NCBI GenBank assembly: GCA_963784995.1
Contig: CAWATZ010000002.1
Location: forward strand, 496,001-560,000
Reading direction: 5' to 3'
Length of the DNA stretch: 64,000 nt
Origin: CAWATZ01 sp963784995
Lineage (GTDB): Bacteria > Planctomycetota > Planctomycetia > Gemmatales > Gemmataceae
The notes under the pieces are model-generated. The model worked only from the letters and a program-made list of their open reading frames with translations. It made no database searches and had not been told where the DNA came from. Position 1 is the stretch's first letter, and every line of letters starts with the position of its first letter. Positions 1 to 9,551 of this stretch are shown piece by piece. The translations under genes and the position numbers were made by a program.

Positions 1-791
1 TCGAATGGGACGGCGGCGTGATCGAGCCGACGGCCAGCCTCGATCCCGACCGCCGTGCGGCCGAGTACGTGCTGTCCATTGGCGGGGCGGTCAAGGTCAA
101 CGAGGCGGGCCAGGAGATCAAGGCCGCCGCCGACCTGCCCCGTGAATCGTTCCGTCTCACGTCCATCAATCTCTGGCAGAAGCAGACGACGGCGGCGGGG
201 TTGGCCGTGTTCAAGGACTGCAAGAACCTGAAGGAACTTGAGCTGCACCGCTCGAATGTAACGGATGCGGGGCTGGCCCACTTCAAGGATTGCAAGGACC
301 TGACGTTCCTCAACCTGACCGGGACGCCGGTGACCGACGCGGGGTTGGCCGCTTTCAAGGACTGCAAGAACCTGAGGCGCCTCAACTTGTCCGACACGCC
401 GATCACGGATGCGGGGCTGGCCCAATTCAAGGACAACCACCACCTCACGGAGCTCTGGCTTTACTTTACGAGGGTAACGGGCGAGGGGCTGGGCGCCTTC
501 AAGGGCTGCAAGGACCTGACGTTCCTCAACCTGTATGGCACCCAGGCCACGGACGCGGCGTTGGCCCAACTCAAGGATTTCAAGAACCTGGCGAGACTTT
601 CCCTGGCAGAGTCGCAGGTCACGGACGTGGGGCTGGCCCACCTCAAGGACTGCACGAGCCTGATATCCCTTGAGCTGAAGGGCCGCAAGGTGGGAAGTAC
701 GAAGGTGAGCGCGGCGGGCATCGAGGAACTGAAGAAGGCACTGCCGAAGTGCAAGATTGAGTGGGACGGGGGGGTGATCGAGCCGAAGTGA
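1..791 (+). CDS. Leucine-rich-repeat protein, 5' end outside window
   Basis: The reading frame is already open at base 3, so the gene begins upstream of the window; the GTG at base 18 is internal. The visible part holds about seven leucine-rich repeats of roughly 23-24 residues with the pattern L..L.L..T.VTDAGLA.FKDCK.L. The first residues (EWDGGVIEP) are repeated almost exactly at the C-terminus (EWDGGVIEPK), so the protein is built from at least two copies of a larger repeat block, each ending in this motif. LRR folds bind proteins, and in planctomycetes such arrays often sit near or inside Ser/Thr kinases; a kinase follows on the same strand 115 bases downstream. I see no membrane segment or catalytic domain in the visible part. 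Confidence 0.85.
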   Translation, partial: EWDGGVIEPTASLDPDRRAAEYVLSIGGAVKVNEAGQEIKAAADLPRESFRLTSINLWQKQTTAAGLAVFKDCKNLKELELHRSNVTDAGLAHFKDCKDLTFLNLTGTPVTDAGLAAFKDCKNLRRLNLSDTPITDAGLAQFKDNHHLTELWLYFTRVTGEGLGAFKGCKDLTFLNLYGTQATDAALAQLKDFKNLARLSLAESQVTDVGLAHLKDCTSLISLELKGRKVGSTKVSAAGIEELKKALPKCKIEWDGGVIEPK

Positions 792-906
792 GTCGCAACC
801 TGGAGCGCAAGCCCGCTTATCCGCGGCGGGGTAGTCTCCGCCCTTGCCGGGGGGTAAGATCGCTGGCGAGAGGATGCGCTCGCGGGTGGATTGAGGAGAG
901 AGAGTC

Positions 907-3900
907 ATGGGCGACAAGACCAGCGTCGAACCGGTCTCCGAGCAACGGCCTGCCGCCGCACCGGACCAGGCCGCGCCGCTGGTGTCGGCCGAGGTCACGG
1001 CCGCCTTTGATCCTTCGACCAAACCGGAGGACACCTCGGCCATCCAGGCGCCGGCGAGCGAGCTGCCCGCGGGCCAGGCGGAGCAGCCCGTCCCCGTGCG
1101 GCACAAAAGCCTGGCGTTCTTGCAGCCAGGCACCCAGCCGGGATCCCTGGGCCGGCTGGGACATTTCGAGGTGCTGGAGCTGCTCGGCAAGGGCGGCTTC
1201 GGCATCGTCCTCAAAGCGTTCGACGACAAGCTGCAACGGCTGGTGGCCATCAAGGTGCTCGGCCCCCAGCTCACCGGCAGTGCCAACGCGCGCAGCCGGT
1301 TCGTCCGCGAAGCGCGGGCTGCCGCCGCCGTCAACAGCAAGTACGTCGTCAGCACTTACGAAGTGTACGAGCAGCCAATTCCGTACCTGGTCATGGAATA
1401 CGTGGTCGGCAAGTCCTTGCAGGATCGCCTTGACCGACTGGAGCCCTTTGCCACCCGGGACATTCTGCGGATCGGCGCGGAAATCGCGAAGGGACTGGCG
1501 GCGGCGCATCAGCAGGGTTTGATCCACCGCGACATCAAGCCGGCGAATATCCTCCTGGAGAGCCCCAACCCCCAACCTCCACCCCGAAGCGGGGAGTTAG
1601 CCCGAAGCGCCAGCGAGGGACAAGAACCCTCGCTGGCGCTTCGGGCTAACCAGGCGGGGAAGGGGGTGGGGGGTGGGGTTGGTCGCGTCAAGATCGCCGA
1701 CTTCGGCCTGGCCCGGGCCGTGGACGACATCGGCCTGACGCAGTCGGGCATGATCGCGGGAACGCCGCTGTTCATGTCGCCCGAGCAGGCACGCGGCGAG
1801 ACGCTCGATCCGCGCAGCGACCTGTTCAGCCTGGGCAGCGTCCTGTACACGCTGTGTACCGGCCACCCACCCTTCAAAGCGCACACGACGCTCGGCGTCA
1901 TGAAGCGCGTGTGCGACGACACGCCGCGGCCGATCCGCGAGATCAACCCCGCCATCCCCAGCTCGCTGGTCGAGATCGTCAACCGACTGCTGGTGAAGGA
2001 TCCCGCCGGACGCTTTCAGACGGCAGCGGAAGTGGCCCAACGGCTCGAGCAGCAGCTGGCCCACCTGGAGGATTCGGCGCCTTCGTCCCCATCCGGCGGG
2101 CTCGGCGGCGGCGCAATCACGGACCAGTTGCCGGAGGAATCGCCCCCGTTGGAGGCGGTTCTCCCGCCCATCAAGGAGGTACGGCGGAGGAGGACGCTGC
2201 GGCCCTGGGTGGCGGCAGCGTGTGTCCTGCTGGGTGTCGTGGGCAGCATCTTTCTGGGCGTTGCACTGTGGAACACGGGCCCGTCTGACAAGGCCAACGA
2301 AGTCGCTCCGAAGGACGCCAGGGCGGACAACGGCGAGCTGGACGAGGCCAACGCCGGTCCCCGCAAGGCCCTCGAAGAGAAACTGGCAGCGGAGCCCGAA
2401 AACGCGGCACTGGCGGCTGAACTCGCTGATCTGCTGTTGGACACCAGCTGGACCGTCCTGAAACCGATTGCCATGACGTCGAAGGGCGGGGCAACGCTGA
2501 CGCTGCAAGGCGATGGCTCGATCCTGGCCAGCGGCAAGAATCCGGATCGGGACGATTATTCCCTGGTGGCGAAGACCGATCTCCAGCGGATCACCGCCAT
2601 CCGTCTGGAGGCGCTCCCCGATCCGTCCTTACCCCACGGTGGCCCGGGACGATTTCCTGACAATGGCAATTTTCATTTGCATCATTTACAGGTTCTCTCG
2701 GGGAGGCAGCCCTGCCCGCTGACGAACATTGTCGTTGTTCACGACGAGGCGCAGCAGTTTCGCAACGTCCTCGACGGCAAGATCGCTGCCATCCAAGGTT
2801 GGAGCAATCATCCCAGGGTCGGCCAGGCGAACACCGCGATTGTTGCCACCCGCTTGCAGCGCACCCCGGATGACGACTTGACAATCGAGCTGCATTTCTC
2901 CCGGGCTCAGCGGCTGCGGCACAATCTGGGCCGCTTCCGCCTATCGGTCAGCGGGGACGCGACCGCTTTTGACCGGGAAGCGACCCGCTTCGCGGCAATG
3001 AAACTCACCGATCCCTGGTCAAGGCTCGCGGCCGCTTACGCGGTGAACGGTCGCAACGCTGAGGCACTGCACTACTTCAGCAAAGCGCTCGAGCGGGCCA
3101 ACGGTTACGAGGCCAGGAAGCCGATCGTTGCGGCCGCCGCGGGTTTTCACGAGGTTCTCTCCGCCATCGTCCAGCGACAACCTGATGATCCTCAATTGCA
3201 GCTAGCTTTGGCCCGGCAGCAGGCGGCGCGGGGCAAGCAGCATCTGGCCGAGAAACAGCCCGCGCTGGCACAAGCCGAACTGGAGAAAGCCCGCGACACG
3301 TTGAAGCGGCTGCCTTCGCTGGGCGACACGTGGACGGTCCTGACACCGGTGGAGATGAAGACCGAAACCGGCGCCAGGATGGAATTGCAGAACGATGGCT
3401 CCGTCTTCGTTCACCAACGCCCACCTTTCAAAAACGACACCTACACGCTCGTGTTCCAGTCCGAATTGAAGGGCATCACGGGCCTGCGTCTGGAAGTCCT
3501 GGCCGATTCCCGCCTGCCACAGGGCGGACCGGGGTGGGGTGAGAATGGGAACTTCGTACTCAACGAGCTGACGCTGCAGGCGGCTCCCGCCGAGAGTCCC
3601 GACAAGGCGCGAGCGATCGCCTTACGAAACGCATCGGCGGATTTCAGCCAGATGACCGGAGGGAATTGGGACGTCCGAGGAGCGGTGGATGGCAACGGCC
3701 GCACGGGTTGGGCCATTCTGCCGGAAGTCAACAAAGATCACACGGCGGTCTTCGAGATGGCCGAGAAAGTTGGCGACGACCAGCCAGCGCGACTGACGGT
3801 TCGGCTCAACCACCAGTATGCCGCTCAGAACCACAACCTGGGCCGGTTCCGCTTGTCGGTCACCAACGATGCGACGACGTTACTTGCCACGCGAGTTCGG

Positions 3901-5949
3901 CTGGATCTGAAGAACAGCGAGATGGTGGACGTCCACGTCGCGCTTGGAGAAGCCTACGCCCAGCATGGACAAACGAACGAGGCTGTTGCCGCCTTCGCCC
4001 TTGCACTTCCTTTGGCCGCGGACCGAGCCGGCAAGGCCAGGATCGTCGCGGCGGCCGGGCCGCTGAAAGGCGTGCTGGAAAAACTGGCCGAGGGAGCGGT
4101 GGACGATGGGCCGTTCCAGGCGGAGCTGGCCCGCCATTTTGCCAAACAAGGCAAGGCGCCGTTGGCGAACGCAGCGCGCACGAAAGCCCGGTCATTGCTC
4201 GAAGCGAAGCTGGCCAGGGAACCGGAGAACTCCGCAGGGGCTGCGGAACTGGCTCAGCTGCTCCTGGATCAGCAAGAGCATGAGAACGCCGCTCAATGGA
4301 CAGTCCTGAAGCCGACGGAGATGAAATCCAAGGCCGGGGCGACGCTGACCCTGCAAGACGATGGTTCGATTCTGGCGTCGGGAGTCAACGCCAGTGGCGA
4401 CCTCTACGTGGTGTCCGCCGTCAGCAATCTCGACCGCATTGCTGCGGTTCGGCTCGAAGCCCTGCCGGACCCGAGCCTGCCAAACAAGGGCCCTGGACGG
4501 CATTCATCGGGCAATTTCCATTTAGGCGCGTTTCGCTTGTATCAGCCGACGAAAGGTGGCGGACGAACGCCTCTGCGTGTTGAGTCCGCCTGGGCGAGCT
4601 TCGATTTCAAGGCGGCTGACGCGGATGTTGCCGGGACCGTGGACGCGAGCCTGAAGAAGTTCTGGCACGTCTGGGGGCGAGTCGGCGAAGCCCATCAGGC
4701 CATCTTCCTTGTCAAGGAAACGGCCGCCGGCCCAGACCGCCCCTTCGTCATCGAGTTACATCACCGGGCTTTCGCCGAAGGGATCAATCTGGGCCGTTTT
4801 CGCCTGTCGGTCAGCGGCGACCCGGACATCTCCGCGCGCGAACGGCACCGCTTCGCGGCCTTGAAGATCACGAATCCCTGGGCCAGGCTCGCCGCCGCGT
4901 ATCACCTCCTCGGCGACCAGCAGGCCGTCGATCAGCTCCTCAAGCAGCACCCGGCAGCGGCTGCCGCCATTGGCGATGTGTACGTGGCGGCTCAGGACTG
5001 GGAGCGGGCGACCGCCAGCTACCGCAAGGCCCTCACCGACCAGCCGGCCGACGGCGCCCTGTCGGCGAAGCTCGCCATGTCGCACAACAACCTGGGCGTT
5101 GCGCTGTCTCGCAAGGGCCAGTGGGACGAGGCCCTGGCCTGTTACCGCGAGGCCATCAAAGTCAACCCGAAGAACGCCGTGGCCCACAGCAACCTGGGGG
5201 GTGCGCTGTCACGCAAGGGCCAGTGGGACGAGGCCATCCCCTTCTGTCGCAAGGCCATCGAACTCGACCCGAAGTACGCCAGAGCGCACTTCAGGCTCGG
5301 TCAAGCCTTGCTCGGTAAGCGCCGCTATGGCGAGGCCAGGGACGCCTCGGCCCGCGCCCTCGAGTTGCTCCCCCAAAACGACCCGTCGCGGGCGGCCGCT
5401 ACCCGGCAGTTGCAGGCCTGCGAGCGGCTCGTGAAAATCGAGCCGCGGTTGCCCCTCCTCCTCAAGGGGGAGGACAAACCCGCCGACAACGCCGAACGCC
5501 TGGACTTCGCTCAGCTCGCTTACGACCACAAGCACTTCGCCGCCGCTGCCAGGCTCTGGGCCGAAGCCCTGCAAGCCGATCCGAAACTGGCCGACGACCG
5601 GCAGAAGCAATACCGCTGCAACGCCGCCTGCGCCGCGTCCCTGGCCGCTGCCGGGCAAGCCAGGGATGAGCCGCCGCTCGACGACGCGGCAAAGGCGCTG
5701 CTCCGCCGTCAGGCCCTCGACTGGCTCCGCGCCGAACTGGCTGTGCTCGGCCAGCAGCTGCAGAGTGGGGGGCCTGGTGCGGCCGCCCAGGCTCTCGCCA
5801 TTCTGGCCCACTGGCAGAAGGACACGGACCTCGCCGGCATCCGCGACGCCGCGGGCCTGGCTCAACTGCCCGCAGACGAGCGGAAGGCGTGTACCCAACT
5901 GTGGGCCGACGTGGCGGCGTTGTTGAAAAAGGCCGAGGAGAAGCGGTAA
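907..5949 (+). CDS. Receptor-like Ser/Thr protein kinase with repeated beta modules and TPRs
   Basis: A 1680-residue Hanks-type kinase. The ATG follows a strong GAGGAGAG ribosome site. Domain order: kinase from about residue 85 (glycine loop GKGGFG, VAIK lysine, HRDIKPAN catalytic loop near 208, DFG near 266, SPEQA), one membrane segment near 432-456, then three copies of a roughly 180-residue module (WTVLKP...LRLEALPDPSLP...NLGRFRLSVSGD), TPRs near 1360-1480, and an alanine-rich helical tail. The topology implies a cytoplasmic kinase and an outside sensing region. Oddity: about 40 residues between HRDIKPANILLE and KIADFGLA are encoded by a palindromic repeat, lengthening the catalytic-to-activation loop. 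All catalytic motifs survive, so activity is plausible but untested. The substrate is unknown. Confidence 0.93.
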   Translation: MGDKTSVEPVSEQRPAAAPDQAAPLVSAEVTAAFDPSTKPEDTSAIQAPASELPAGQAEQPVPVRHKSLAFLQPGTQPGSLGRLGHFEVLELLGKGGFGIVLKAFDDKLQRLVAIKVLGPQLTGSANARSRFVREARAAAAVNSKYVVSTYEVYEQPIPYLVMEYVVGKSLQDRLDRLEPFATRDILRIGAEIAKGLAAAHQQGLIHRDIKPANILLESPNPQPPPRSGELARSASEGQEPSLALRANQAGKGVGGGVGRVKIADFGLARAVDDIGLTQSGMIAGTPLFMSPEQARGETLDPRSDLFSLGSVLYTLCTGHPPFKAHTTLGVMKRVCDDTPRPIREINPAIPSSLVEIVNRLLVKDPAGRFQTAAEVAQRLEQQLAHLEDSAPSSPSGGLGGGAITDQLPEESPPLEAVLPPIKEVRRRRTLRPWVAAACVLLGVVGSIFLGVALWNTGPSDKANEVAPKDARADNGELDEANAGPRKALEEKLAAEPENAALAAELADLLLDTSWTVLKPIAMTSKGGATLTLQGDGSILASGKNPDRDDYSLVAKTDLQRITAIRLEALPDPSLPHGGPGRFPDNGNFHLHHLQVLSGRQPCPLTNIVVVHDEAQQFRNVLDGKIAAIQGWSNHPRVGQANTAIVATRLQRTPDDDLTIELHFSRAQRLRHNLGRFRLSVSGDATAFDREATRFAAMKLTDPWSRLAAAYAVNGRNAEALHYFSKALERANGYEARKPIVAAAAGFHEVLSAIVQRQPDDPQLQLALARQQAARGKQHLAEKQPALAQAELEKARDTLKRLPSLGDTWTVLTPVEMKTETGARMELQNDGSVFVHQRPPFKNDTYTLVFQSELKGITGLRLEVLADSRLPQGGPGWGENGNFVLNELTLQAAPAESPDKARAIALRNASADFSQMTGGNWDVRGAVDGNGRTGWAILPEVNKDHTAVFEMAEKVGDDQPARLTVRLNHQYAAQNHNLGRFRLSVTNDATTLLATRVRLDLKNSEMVDVHVALGEAYAQHGQTNEAVAAFALALPLAADRAGKARIVAAAGPLKGVLEKLAEGAVDDGPFQAELARHFAKQGKAPLANAARTKARSLLEAKLAREPENSAGAAELAQLLLDQQEHENAAQWTVLKPTEMKSKAGATLTLQDDGSILASGVNASGDLYVVSAVSNLDRIAAVRLEALPDPSLPNKGPGRHSSGNFHLGAFRLYQPTKGGGRTPLRVESAWASFDFKAADADVAGTVDASLKKFWHVWGRVGEAHQAIFLVKETAAGPDRPFVIELHHRAFAEGINLGRFRLSVSGDPDISARERHRFAALKITNPWARLAAAYHLLGDQQAVDQLLKQHPAAAAAIGDVYVAAQDWERATASYRKALTDQPADGALSAKLAMSHNNLGVALSRKGQWDEALACYREAIKVNPKNAVAHSNLGGALSRKGQWDEAIPFCRKAIELDPKYARAHFRLGQALLGKRRYGEARDASARALELLPQNDPSRAAATRQLQACERLVKIEPRLPLLLKGEDKPADNAERLDFAQLAYDHKHFAAAARLWAEALQADPKLADDRQKQYRCNAACAASLAAAGQARDEPPLDDAAKALLRRQALDWLRAELAVLGQQLQSGGPGAAAQALAILAHWQKDTDLAGIRDAAGLAQLPADERKACTQLWADVAALLKKAEEKR
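1561..1680. repeat. Palindromic element inserted in frame in the kinase gene
   Basis: A perfect 23-base inverted repeat (1597-1619 pairs with 1627-1649, 7-base loop) is flanked by C-rich left and G-rich right arms that also pair imperfectly (CCCCAACC... against ...GGTTGG). The whole element is about 120 bases, a multiple of three, and carries no stop in the kinase frame. It encodes ARSASEG and LALRAN peptides. I recall such peptides as recurring in planctomycete genomes, but that is from memory and not checked here. Confidence 0.85.
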
Positions 5950-6397
5950 TCGCCGCCAGCCGTCGAGCAACGGGGTCCAGCCCCAGTGGTTGGTTCTGGA
6001 CCCGACGCTGAACCCCTCCGTACTCGGCGTGCGTTTCAAGTGAATCCATCAATACAGCGGCGCAGATGGGCTAATTGGAATGGCCACGATTGGCGCACGT
6101 TCACTCTGGCACGGTCGTGAGGTTGCCGGTCGCCGACCACGACCTTGCGCGTCGGTCCGACACGCCGCAGCAATCCGGGCGCAAGGTCAGACGCCTCTCA
6201 CTCGGCAACCCAATGCCGCCCACTCCCCCCGACGCCGAGCCTTGGTCGCTCTCACCCAGGTTCTTCCGACGTTGGGCCTGGCCCGGGTCCCTCTCCATTG
6301 GATTTCGCCCCTGTCTGTACGCTTGTCATCATTGCTTCGTGAACGGTTGCAACAATCGTTCTGGGAAGAGTTTCTCAGCACATTCCGCACGAGCCTC
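5950..6397. other. Intergenic region, no gene recognised
   Basis: About 450 bases between the kinase and the padR promoter. Short open frames exist on both strands, but none has a ribosome site or a recognisable product. I see no strong hairpin or RNA gene here. Confidence 0.6.
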
Positions 6398-6426
6398 TTG
6401 CAATACATTGCAGTTCTATGTATGAT
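6398..6426 (+). promoter_or_regulatory. Predicted sigma70-type promoter of padR
   Basis: TTGCAA at 6398-6403 and TATGAT at 6421-6426 are separated by 17 bases, close to the housekeeping consensus. Transcription would begin about 6-7 bases downstream, at or next to the ATG at 6433, giving a leaderless message. No Shine-Dalgarno sequence precedes that ATG, which fits. PadR proteins usually repress their own promoters, so an operator probably overlaps here, but I cannot define it. Confidence 0.5.
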
Positions 6427-6432
6427 GCTGGT

Positions 6433-6769
6433 ATGAAACTTCCCAAAGACCTCGTTGCCGCGTCGGCCGTGCCGCTGGTCCTCTCGATCCTGGAGGAAGG
6501 CGAGAGCTACGGCTACACCATCATCCAGCGCGTCCGGGAGCTGTCGGACGGCGCGATCGAATGGACCGACGGCATGCTCTACCCCGTGCTGCATCGGCTG
6601 GAAGCGCAGGGGCTGGTGCCGCTCGCGCTGGGACGTGTCCGAGGCGGGCCGCAAGCGCAAGTACTACACCCTGAGCGCTGCCGGGAAACGGGTGCTGGCG
6701 GAGCAGAAGCGGCAATGGCAGGTGGTCCAAGCAACCCTGAGCAAACTGTGGGGGCCGGCTCATGCCTGA
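6433..6769 (+). CDS. PadR-family transcriptional regulator, frameshifted
   Basis: A small winged-helix repressor of the PadR family. The first part reads MKLPKDLVAASAVPLVL, then GESYGYTIIQRV and GMLYPVLHRLEAQGLV, all typical of the PadR DNA-binding domain. At about 6619 the frame changes by one base (apparently one extra C in GTGCCGC); the correct continuation RSRWDVSEAGRKRKYYTL lies in another frame and ends at 6769. Without repair the protein loses its recognition wing and last helix. The stop overlaps the start of the next gene by 8 bases, a standard arrangement in which PadR controls a coupled membrane protein. The ATG at 6433 is chosen over 6418 because of promoter spacing. The indel may be a sequencing error. 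Confidence 0.8.
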
Positions 6770-7625
6770 TCTGGAAGCACGCCTTCGGGAGTGGAAACGC
6801 TCGCTGAGCGTCGCCTTTGGCGGTGCGAGCGAGATTGTCGAGGAACTGGAAAGCCATCTCCGCGAGGAGATCGACCGGCTGGTGCAAGCGGGCCAGCAGC
6901 CCGACGCGGCCCTGGCGGCGGCCCAGGCAAAGCTGGGCCGGCCGGGAGCTTTGGCCGCGGAGTACGCTCGGGCGTCGGCGCCGGAATCGTGGCTGCCCAT
7001 CTGGATCTGCCTGGCCCCGCCCTTGCTCGTTCTGGGCCTGATCGCCTGGGTGTTCTTTCTGCCGAAACTACTGATCGGGCAGACACTCCTGGTCGCGCAC
7101 GTGGCCTCGCTCATCGCCGGCTACCTGGTCGCGTTCTATGGCGGCATGGTTGGCGCTTGCTACGTCGCCTGGTGGCTGTTCCGGCCGATCAGTCTGGGGC
7201 AGCGCCGGTTGCTTGGTCAGGTGCTTTTCCTGGCCAACGCCAGCGCGGCGATCCTGCTGCTCTGTGGCATTCTGCTCGGAGTGATGTGGGGTCAGAAGAA
7301 CCTGGGAGTCGGCTGGAGCAATGACGTGCGCGAAATCGGCACGGCGCTGGCGGTGGTTTGGTTCGCGGTCCTGGCCGGGCTGTGGCGGCTCCTTCCGGGC
7401 AAACAGCATCTGTGGGTGCTATGCAGCGTCTTGGGAGTTAGTGTCGGCGTTTGGGCCTGGTTCGGTCCCCACCTGTTTCCCCAGTGGCAGAGAGGTCCCC
7501 TGCTCCGCTCCTACGGCGTCAGCCCGGTGATCCTGTGGTCGCTGGTGGTTTGCACGGTGGTTCCGCTGGGGATCGCACTGCTGGGGCTGTTGCCGGCCGG
7601 ACGCCTTCGTCGGCGTCCGGCGTGA
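6762..7625 (+). CDS. Multi-pass membrane protein with permease-prefix-type N-terminus
   Basis: 287 residues. The N-terminal 65 residues are a charged helical segment (LREWKRSLSVAFGG, EELESHLREEIDRL, AAQAKLGRPGALAAEY) resembling the 'permease prefix' / DUF1700-like regions that accompany PadR regulators. About six or seven hydrophobic helices follow. Its start overlaps the PadR stop, so the two are co-transcribed and translationally coupled. In known PadR pairs the partner is a membrane protein whose level PadR controls. Its transport or sensing role cannot be told from sequence. It converges with the ParA-like gene 15 bases downstream. Confidence 0.75.
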   Translation: MPDLEARLREWKRSLSVAFGGASEIVEELESHLREEIDRLVQAGQQPDAALAAAQAKLGRPGALAAEYARASAPESWLPIWICLAPPLLVLGLIAWVFFLPKLLIGQTLLVAHVASLIAGYLVAFYGGMVGACYVAWWLFRPISLGQRRLLGQVLFLANASAAILLLCGILLGVMWGQKNLGVGWSNDVREIGTALAVVWFAVLAGLWRLLPGKQHLWVLCSVLGVSVGVWAWFGPHLFPQWQRGPLLRSYGVSPVILWSLVVCTVVPLGIALLGLLPAGRLRRRPA

Positions 7626-7640
7626 GGCCCGCCCTGGACC

Positions 7641-9551
7641 TCATTGTCCCGGTGGTTCCCGGCGGTTGCGGTTGGCCAGGGCGGCGAGGCGGGCGCTGAG
7701 GTTTTTCGTGCCGGCGCTCGTCGGGGTTCGGGACGAAGGCGCCGGGGCGGGGCCCGGCGCCGGCTGGGGTCGTTTCTCCGCGGCGGGCCGAGCCGCCGGT
7801 TCGTTGCCTTCCTCTTTCCGCGTGCTGGTGCGTGCTGCCGGCGCAGCTGTGGGGACGTTGCCCCGGCGCGGCCCCGCTGGGCCGGCGGCCGGTTTCTTCT
7901 CCAATGAGGTCGGCCGAACCGTCGGGCGGGGTCGGGGCTGCAACTGGGGAACCGCGGCCGGGTCGCGCGGGGCCACAAGCACCAGAAGCACCAGGACCGT
8001 GGTGCCCGCGACACCCAGCCCGACCATGACCGGCACCAGGAAGCTCGGCAGCGGCAGCAAACGCAAACCGACTCCACCGACCACGGCCAGGGCTACCCAG
8101 ATCAACCAGGACGCCGACGGGCCCTGACCGGCCGCCAATGTGGGCGGTGCCGGCATGCCGGTGTCCTGCGTCCCGGCTGGTTGGCGCCGCGCCGGCAACT
8201 CCGCTGCCGGTTTGGCGACGGGGTGTGGGGGCTCGTCCGATTTGGCGGCAGCCGGCGCCTCGGGCCGCACTGGCGAGGGGGTGATTCCGAGCCCGCTGTG
8301 GGACGACTCTCCCGAGTCGTCCCGGCGTCCCGGGCGGGCCGGCCCACGCCGGCCCAGGGGTCCGGCTGGGCGTCTTCCCGGCAGGCGGTCCGAGGGAGTG
8401 ATCAGTGGTGCGTCCGCCGGCACAAGGCCCGACCGGTCGGGCCGGCCCGGCGGTTCCGGCGGCAGCGCCAGGTCCGGAAGCGCCGGGGAGGGCGGAGACA
8501 ACGGCAGGTCCAGTTCCGGCAGTTCGTTGTGCAAGGGCAGGTCCGGTTCCTCGGATACCGGCGGCGCGGGGAGGGTGGGAGGGTCCGGCACCTTGTCCGC
8601 AGCAGCCGGCTGCTTGAGTTTCCGGTCCCGGGGACGGACAAACAGGGTGGTCGTGATCGGTTCGGTGCTCGCCTCACGTGGTTCTTCGGAAACCTTGGAC
8701 GAGCTGGGCTGCGCGGGTTGCGCCGGGCCGGACAGAGCCAGCCGGGCTTCCTCGGTCCGGGCCTGGTAACCGACGGCCAGGGCCATCAGGGGGCTGTCGC
8801 TCGCCCCGGCACCAACCAGGGCCGGCTGTTTGTTCAGTTCCAGGTGCTCGGCCAGGGACAGGTATTGCGTCGAGGCGCTGCAGTCCGGGCTGAACAGGCT
8901 GACGATCTGACTGGCCAGCAGGGCTTTGCCGACCTCCTCATCGAACGGGATCACCTGGGGCAAAATGCGCGAGCCGAATCGGCCGCGCAGTTCGCATTCC
9001 CAGCGGCCGCCGATCGGCTCGCTCTCGGGCAAAGTCAGCAGGATGCCCTGGTTCTCCACCTTGCGGCCCTGCTTGGTGGAGCGCTGCACCAGTTCCAGGA
9101 AGGCCGGCAGGGTGCGGTAGGCCAGCGGCTCGGCCCGCATGATGACGATGATCTCATTGCAGACGTTGAGCAGCCGGACCGGGTCGGCCCCCATGAACGG
9201 CGGGGTGTCCACGATCAGACAGCCGTAATGCTCGCTGCCCGCGGAGGAGATCAGCTCGAGGACCTGGCCCAGCTCCTGGTCGGAGCAGGTGCCTTCCTCG
9301 TAGGGGCTGATCAGGTCCAGGCCCGGAATGACGTCGCTGACCAGCACGCCCGGCAAATCGATGCCGGCCTGGCGGAGCGAGTGCCGCTGCGCGTGCTGGC
9401 CCAGGTTCAGTGCCGAGCCGATGGCGCTGAGGGGATCGGCGTCGAGCAGCAGCACGCGCGACCCGGCCTGGGCGGCGGCGGCGCCCAGGTTGATGCACGT
9501 CGTCGTTTTGCCCACGCCGCCCTTATGGCTTGCAACCAGGAGCTTCCGCAC
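7641..9551 (-). CDS. ParA/MinD-like ATPase with Pro-rich linker and membrane segments
   Basis: 636 residues with a GTG start preceded by GGAG. Residues 1-230 are a ParA/MinD-type P-loop ATPase with a canonical deviant Walker A (SHKGGVGKTT, residues 8-17), a VLLLDADP strand and an IVDTPPF switch region. Residues 240-470 are low-complexity, rich in Pro, Glu and Ser. Around residues 480-530 lie two hydrophobic stretches (ASWLIWVALAVVGGVGL and a VMVGLGVAG... segment), followed by an Arg/Pro/Ala-rich basic tail. ParA proteins normally are about 260 residues and soluble, so a C-terminal membrane anchor is unusual. It overlaps the upstream ParA-like gene by 29 bases, indicating an operon. The cargo is unknown; no parB or parS-like site is seen. 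Confidence 0.85.
   Translation of the reverse strand: MRKLLVASHKGGVGKTTTCINLGAAAAQAGSRVLLLDADPLSAIGSALNLGQHAQRHSLRQAGIDLPGVLVSDVIPGLDLISPYEEGTCSDQELGQVLELISSAGSEHYGCLIVDTPPFMGADPVRLLNVCNEIIVIMRAEPLAYRTLPAFLELVQRSTKQGRKVENQGILLTLPESEPIGGRWECELRGRFGSRILPQVIPFDEEVGKALLASQIVSLFSPDCSASTQYLSLAEHLELNKQPALVGAGASDSPLMALAVGYQARTEEARLALSGPAQPAQPSSSKVSEEPREASTEPITTTLFVRPRDRKLKQPAAADKVPDPPTLPAPPVSEEPDLPLHNELPELDLPLSPPSPALPDLALPPEPPGRPDRSGLVPADAPLITPSDRLPGRRPAGPLGRRGPARPGRRDDSGESSHSGLGITPSPVRPEAPAAAKSDEPPHPVAKPAAELPARRQPAGTQDTGMPAPPTLAAGQGPSASWLIWVALAVVGGVGLRLLPLPSFLVPVMVGLGVAGTTVLVLLVLVAPRDPAAVPQLQPRPRPTVRPTSLEKKPAAGPAGPRRGNVPTAAPAARTSTRKEEGNEPAARPAAEKRPQPAPGPAPAPSSRTPTSAGTKNLSARLAALANRNRREPPGQ

Noticed and set aside
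5950..6432. Possible RNA gene in the long spacer before padR
   Set aside because: No cloverleaf, no conserved RNA motif and no strong hairpin found by eye.
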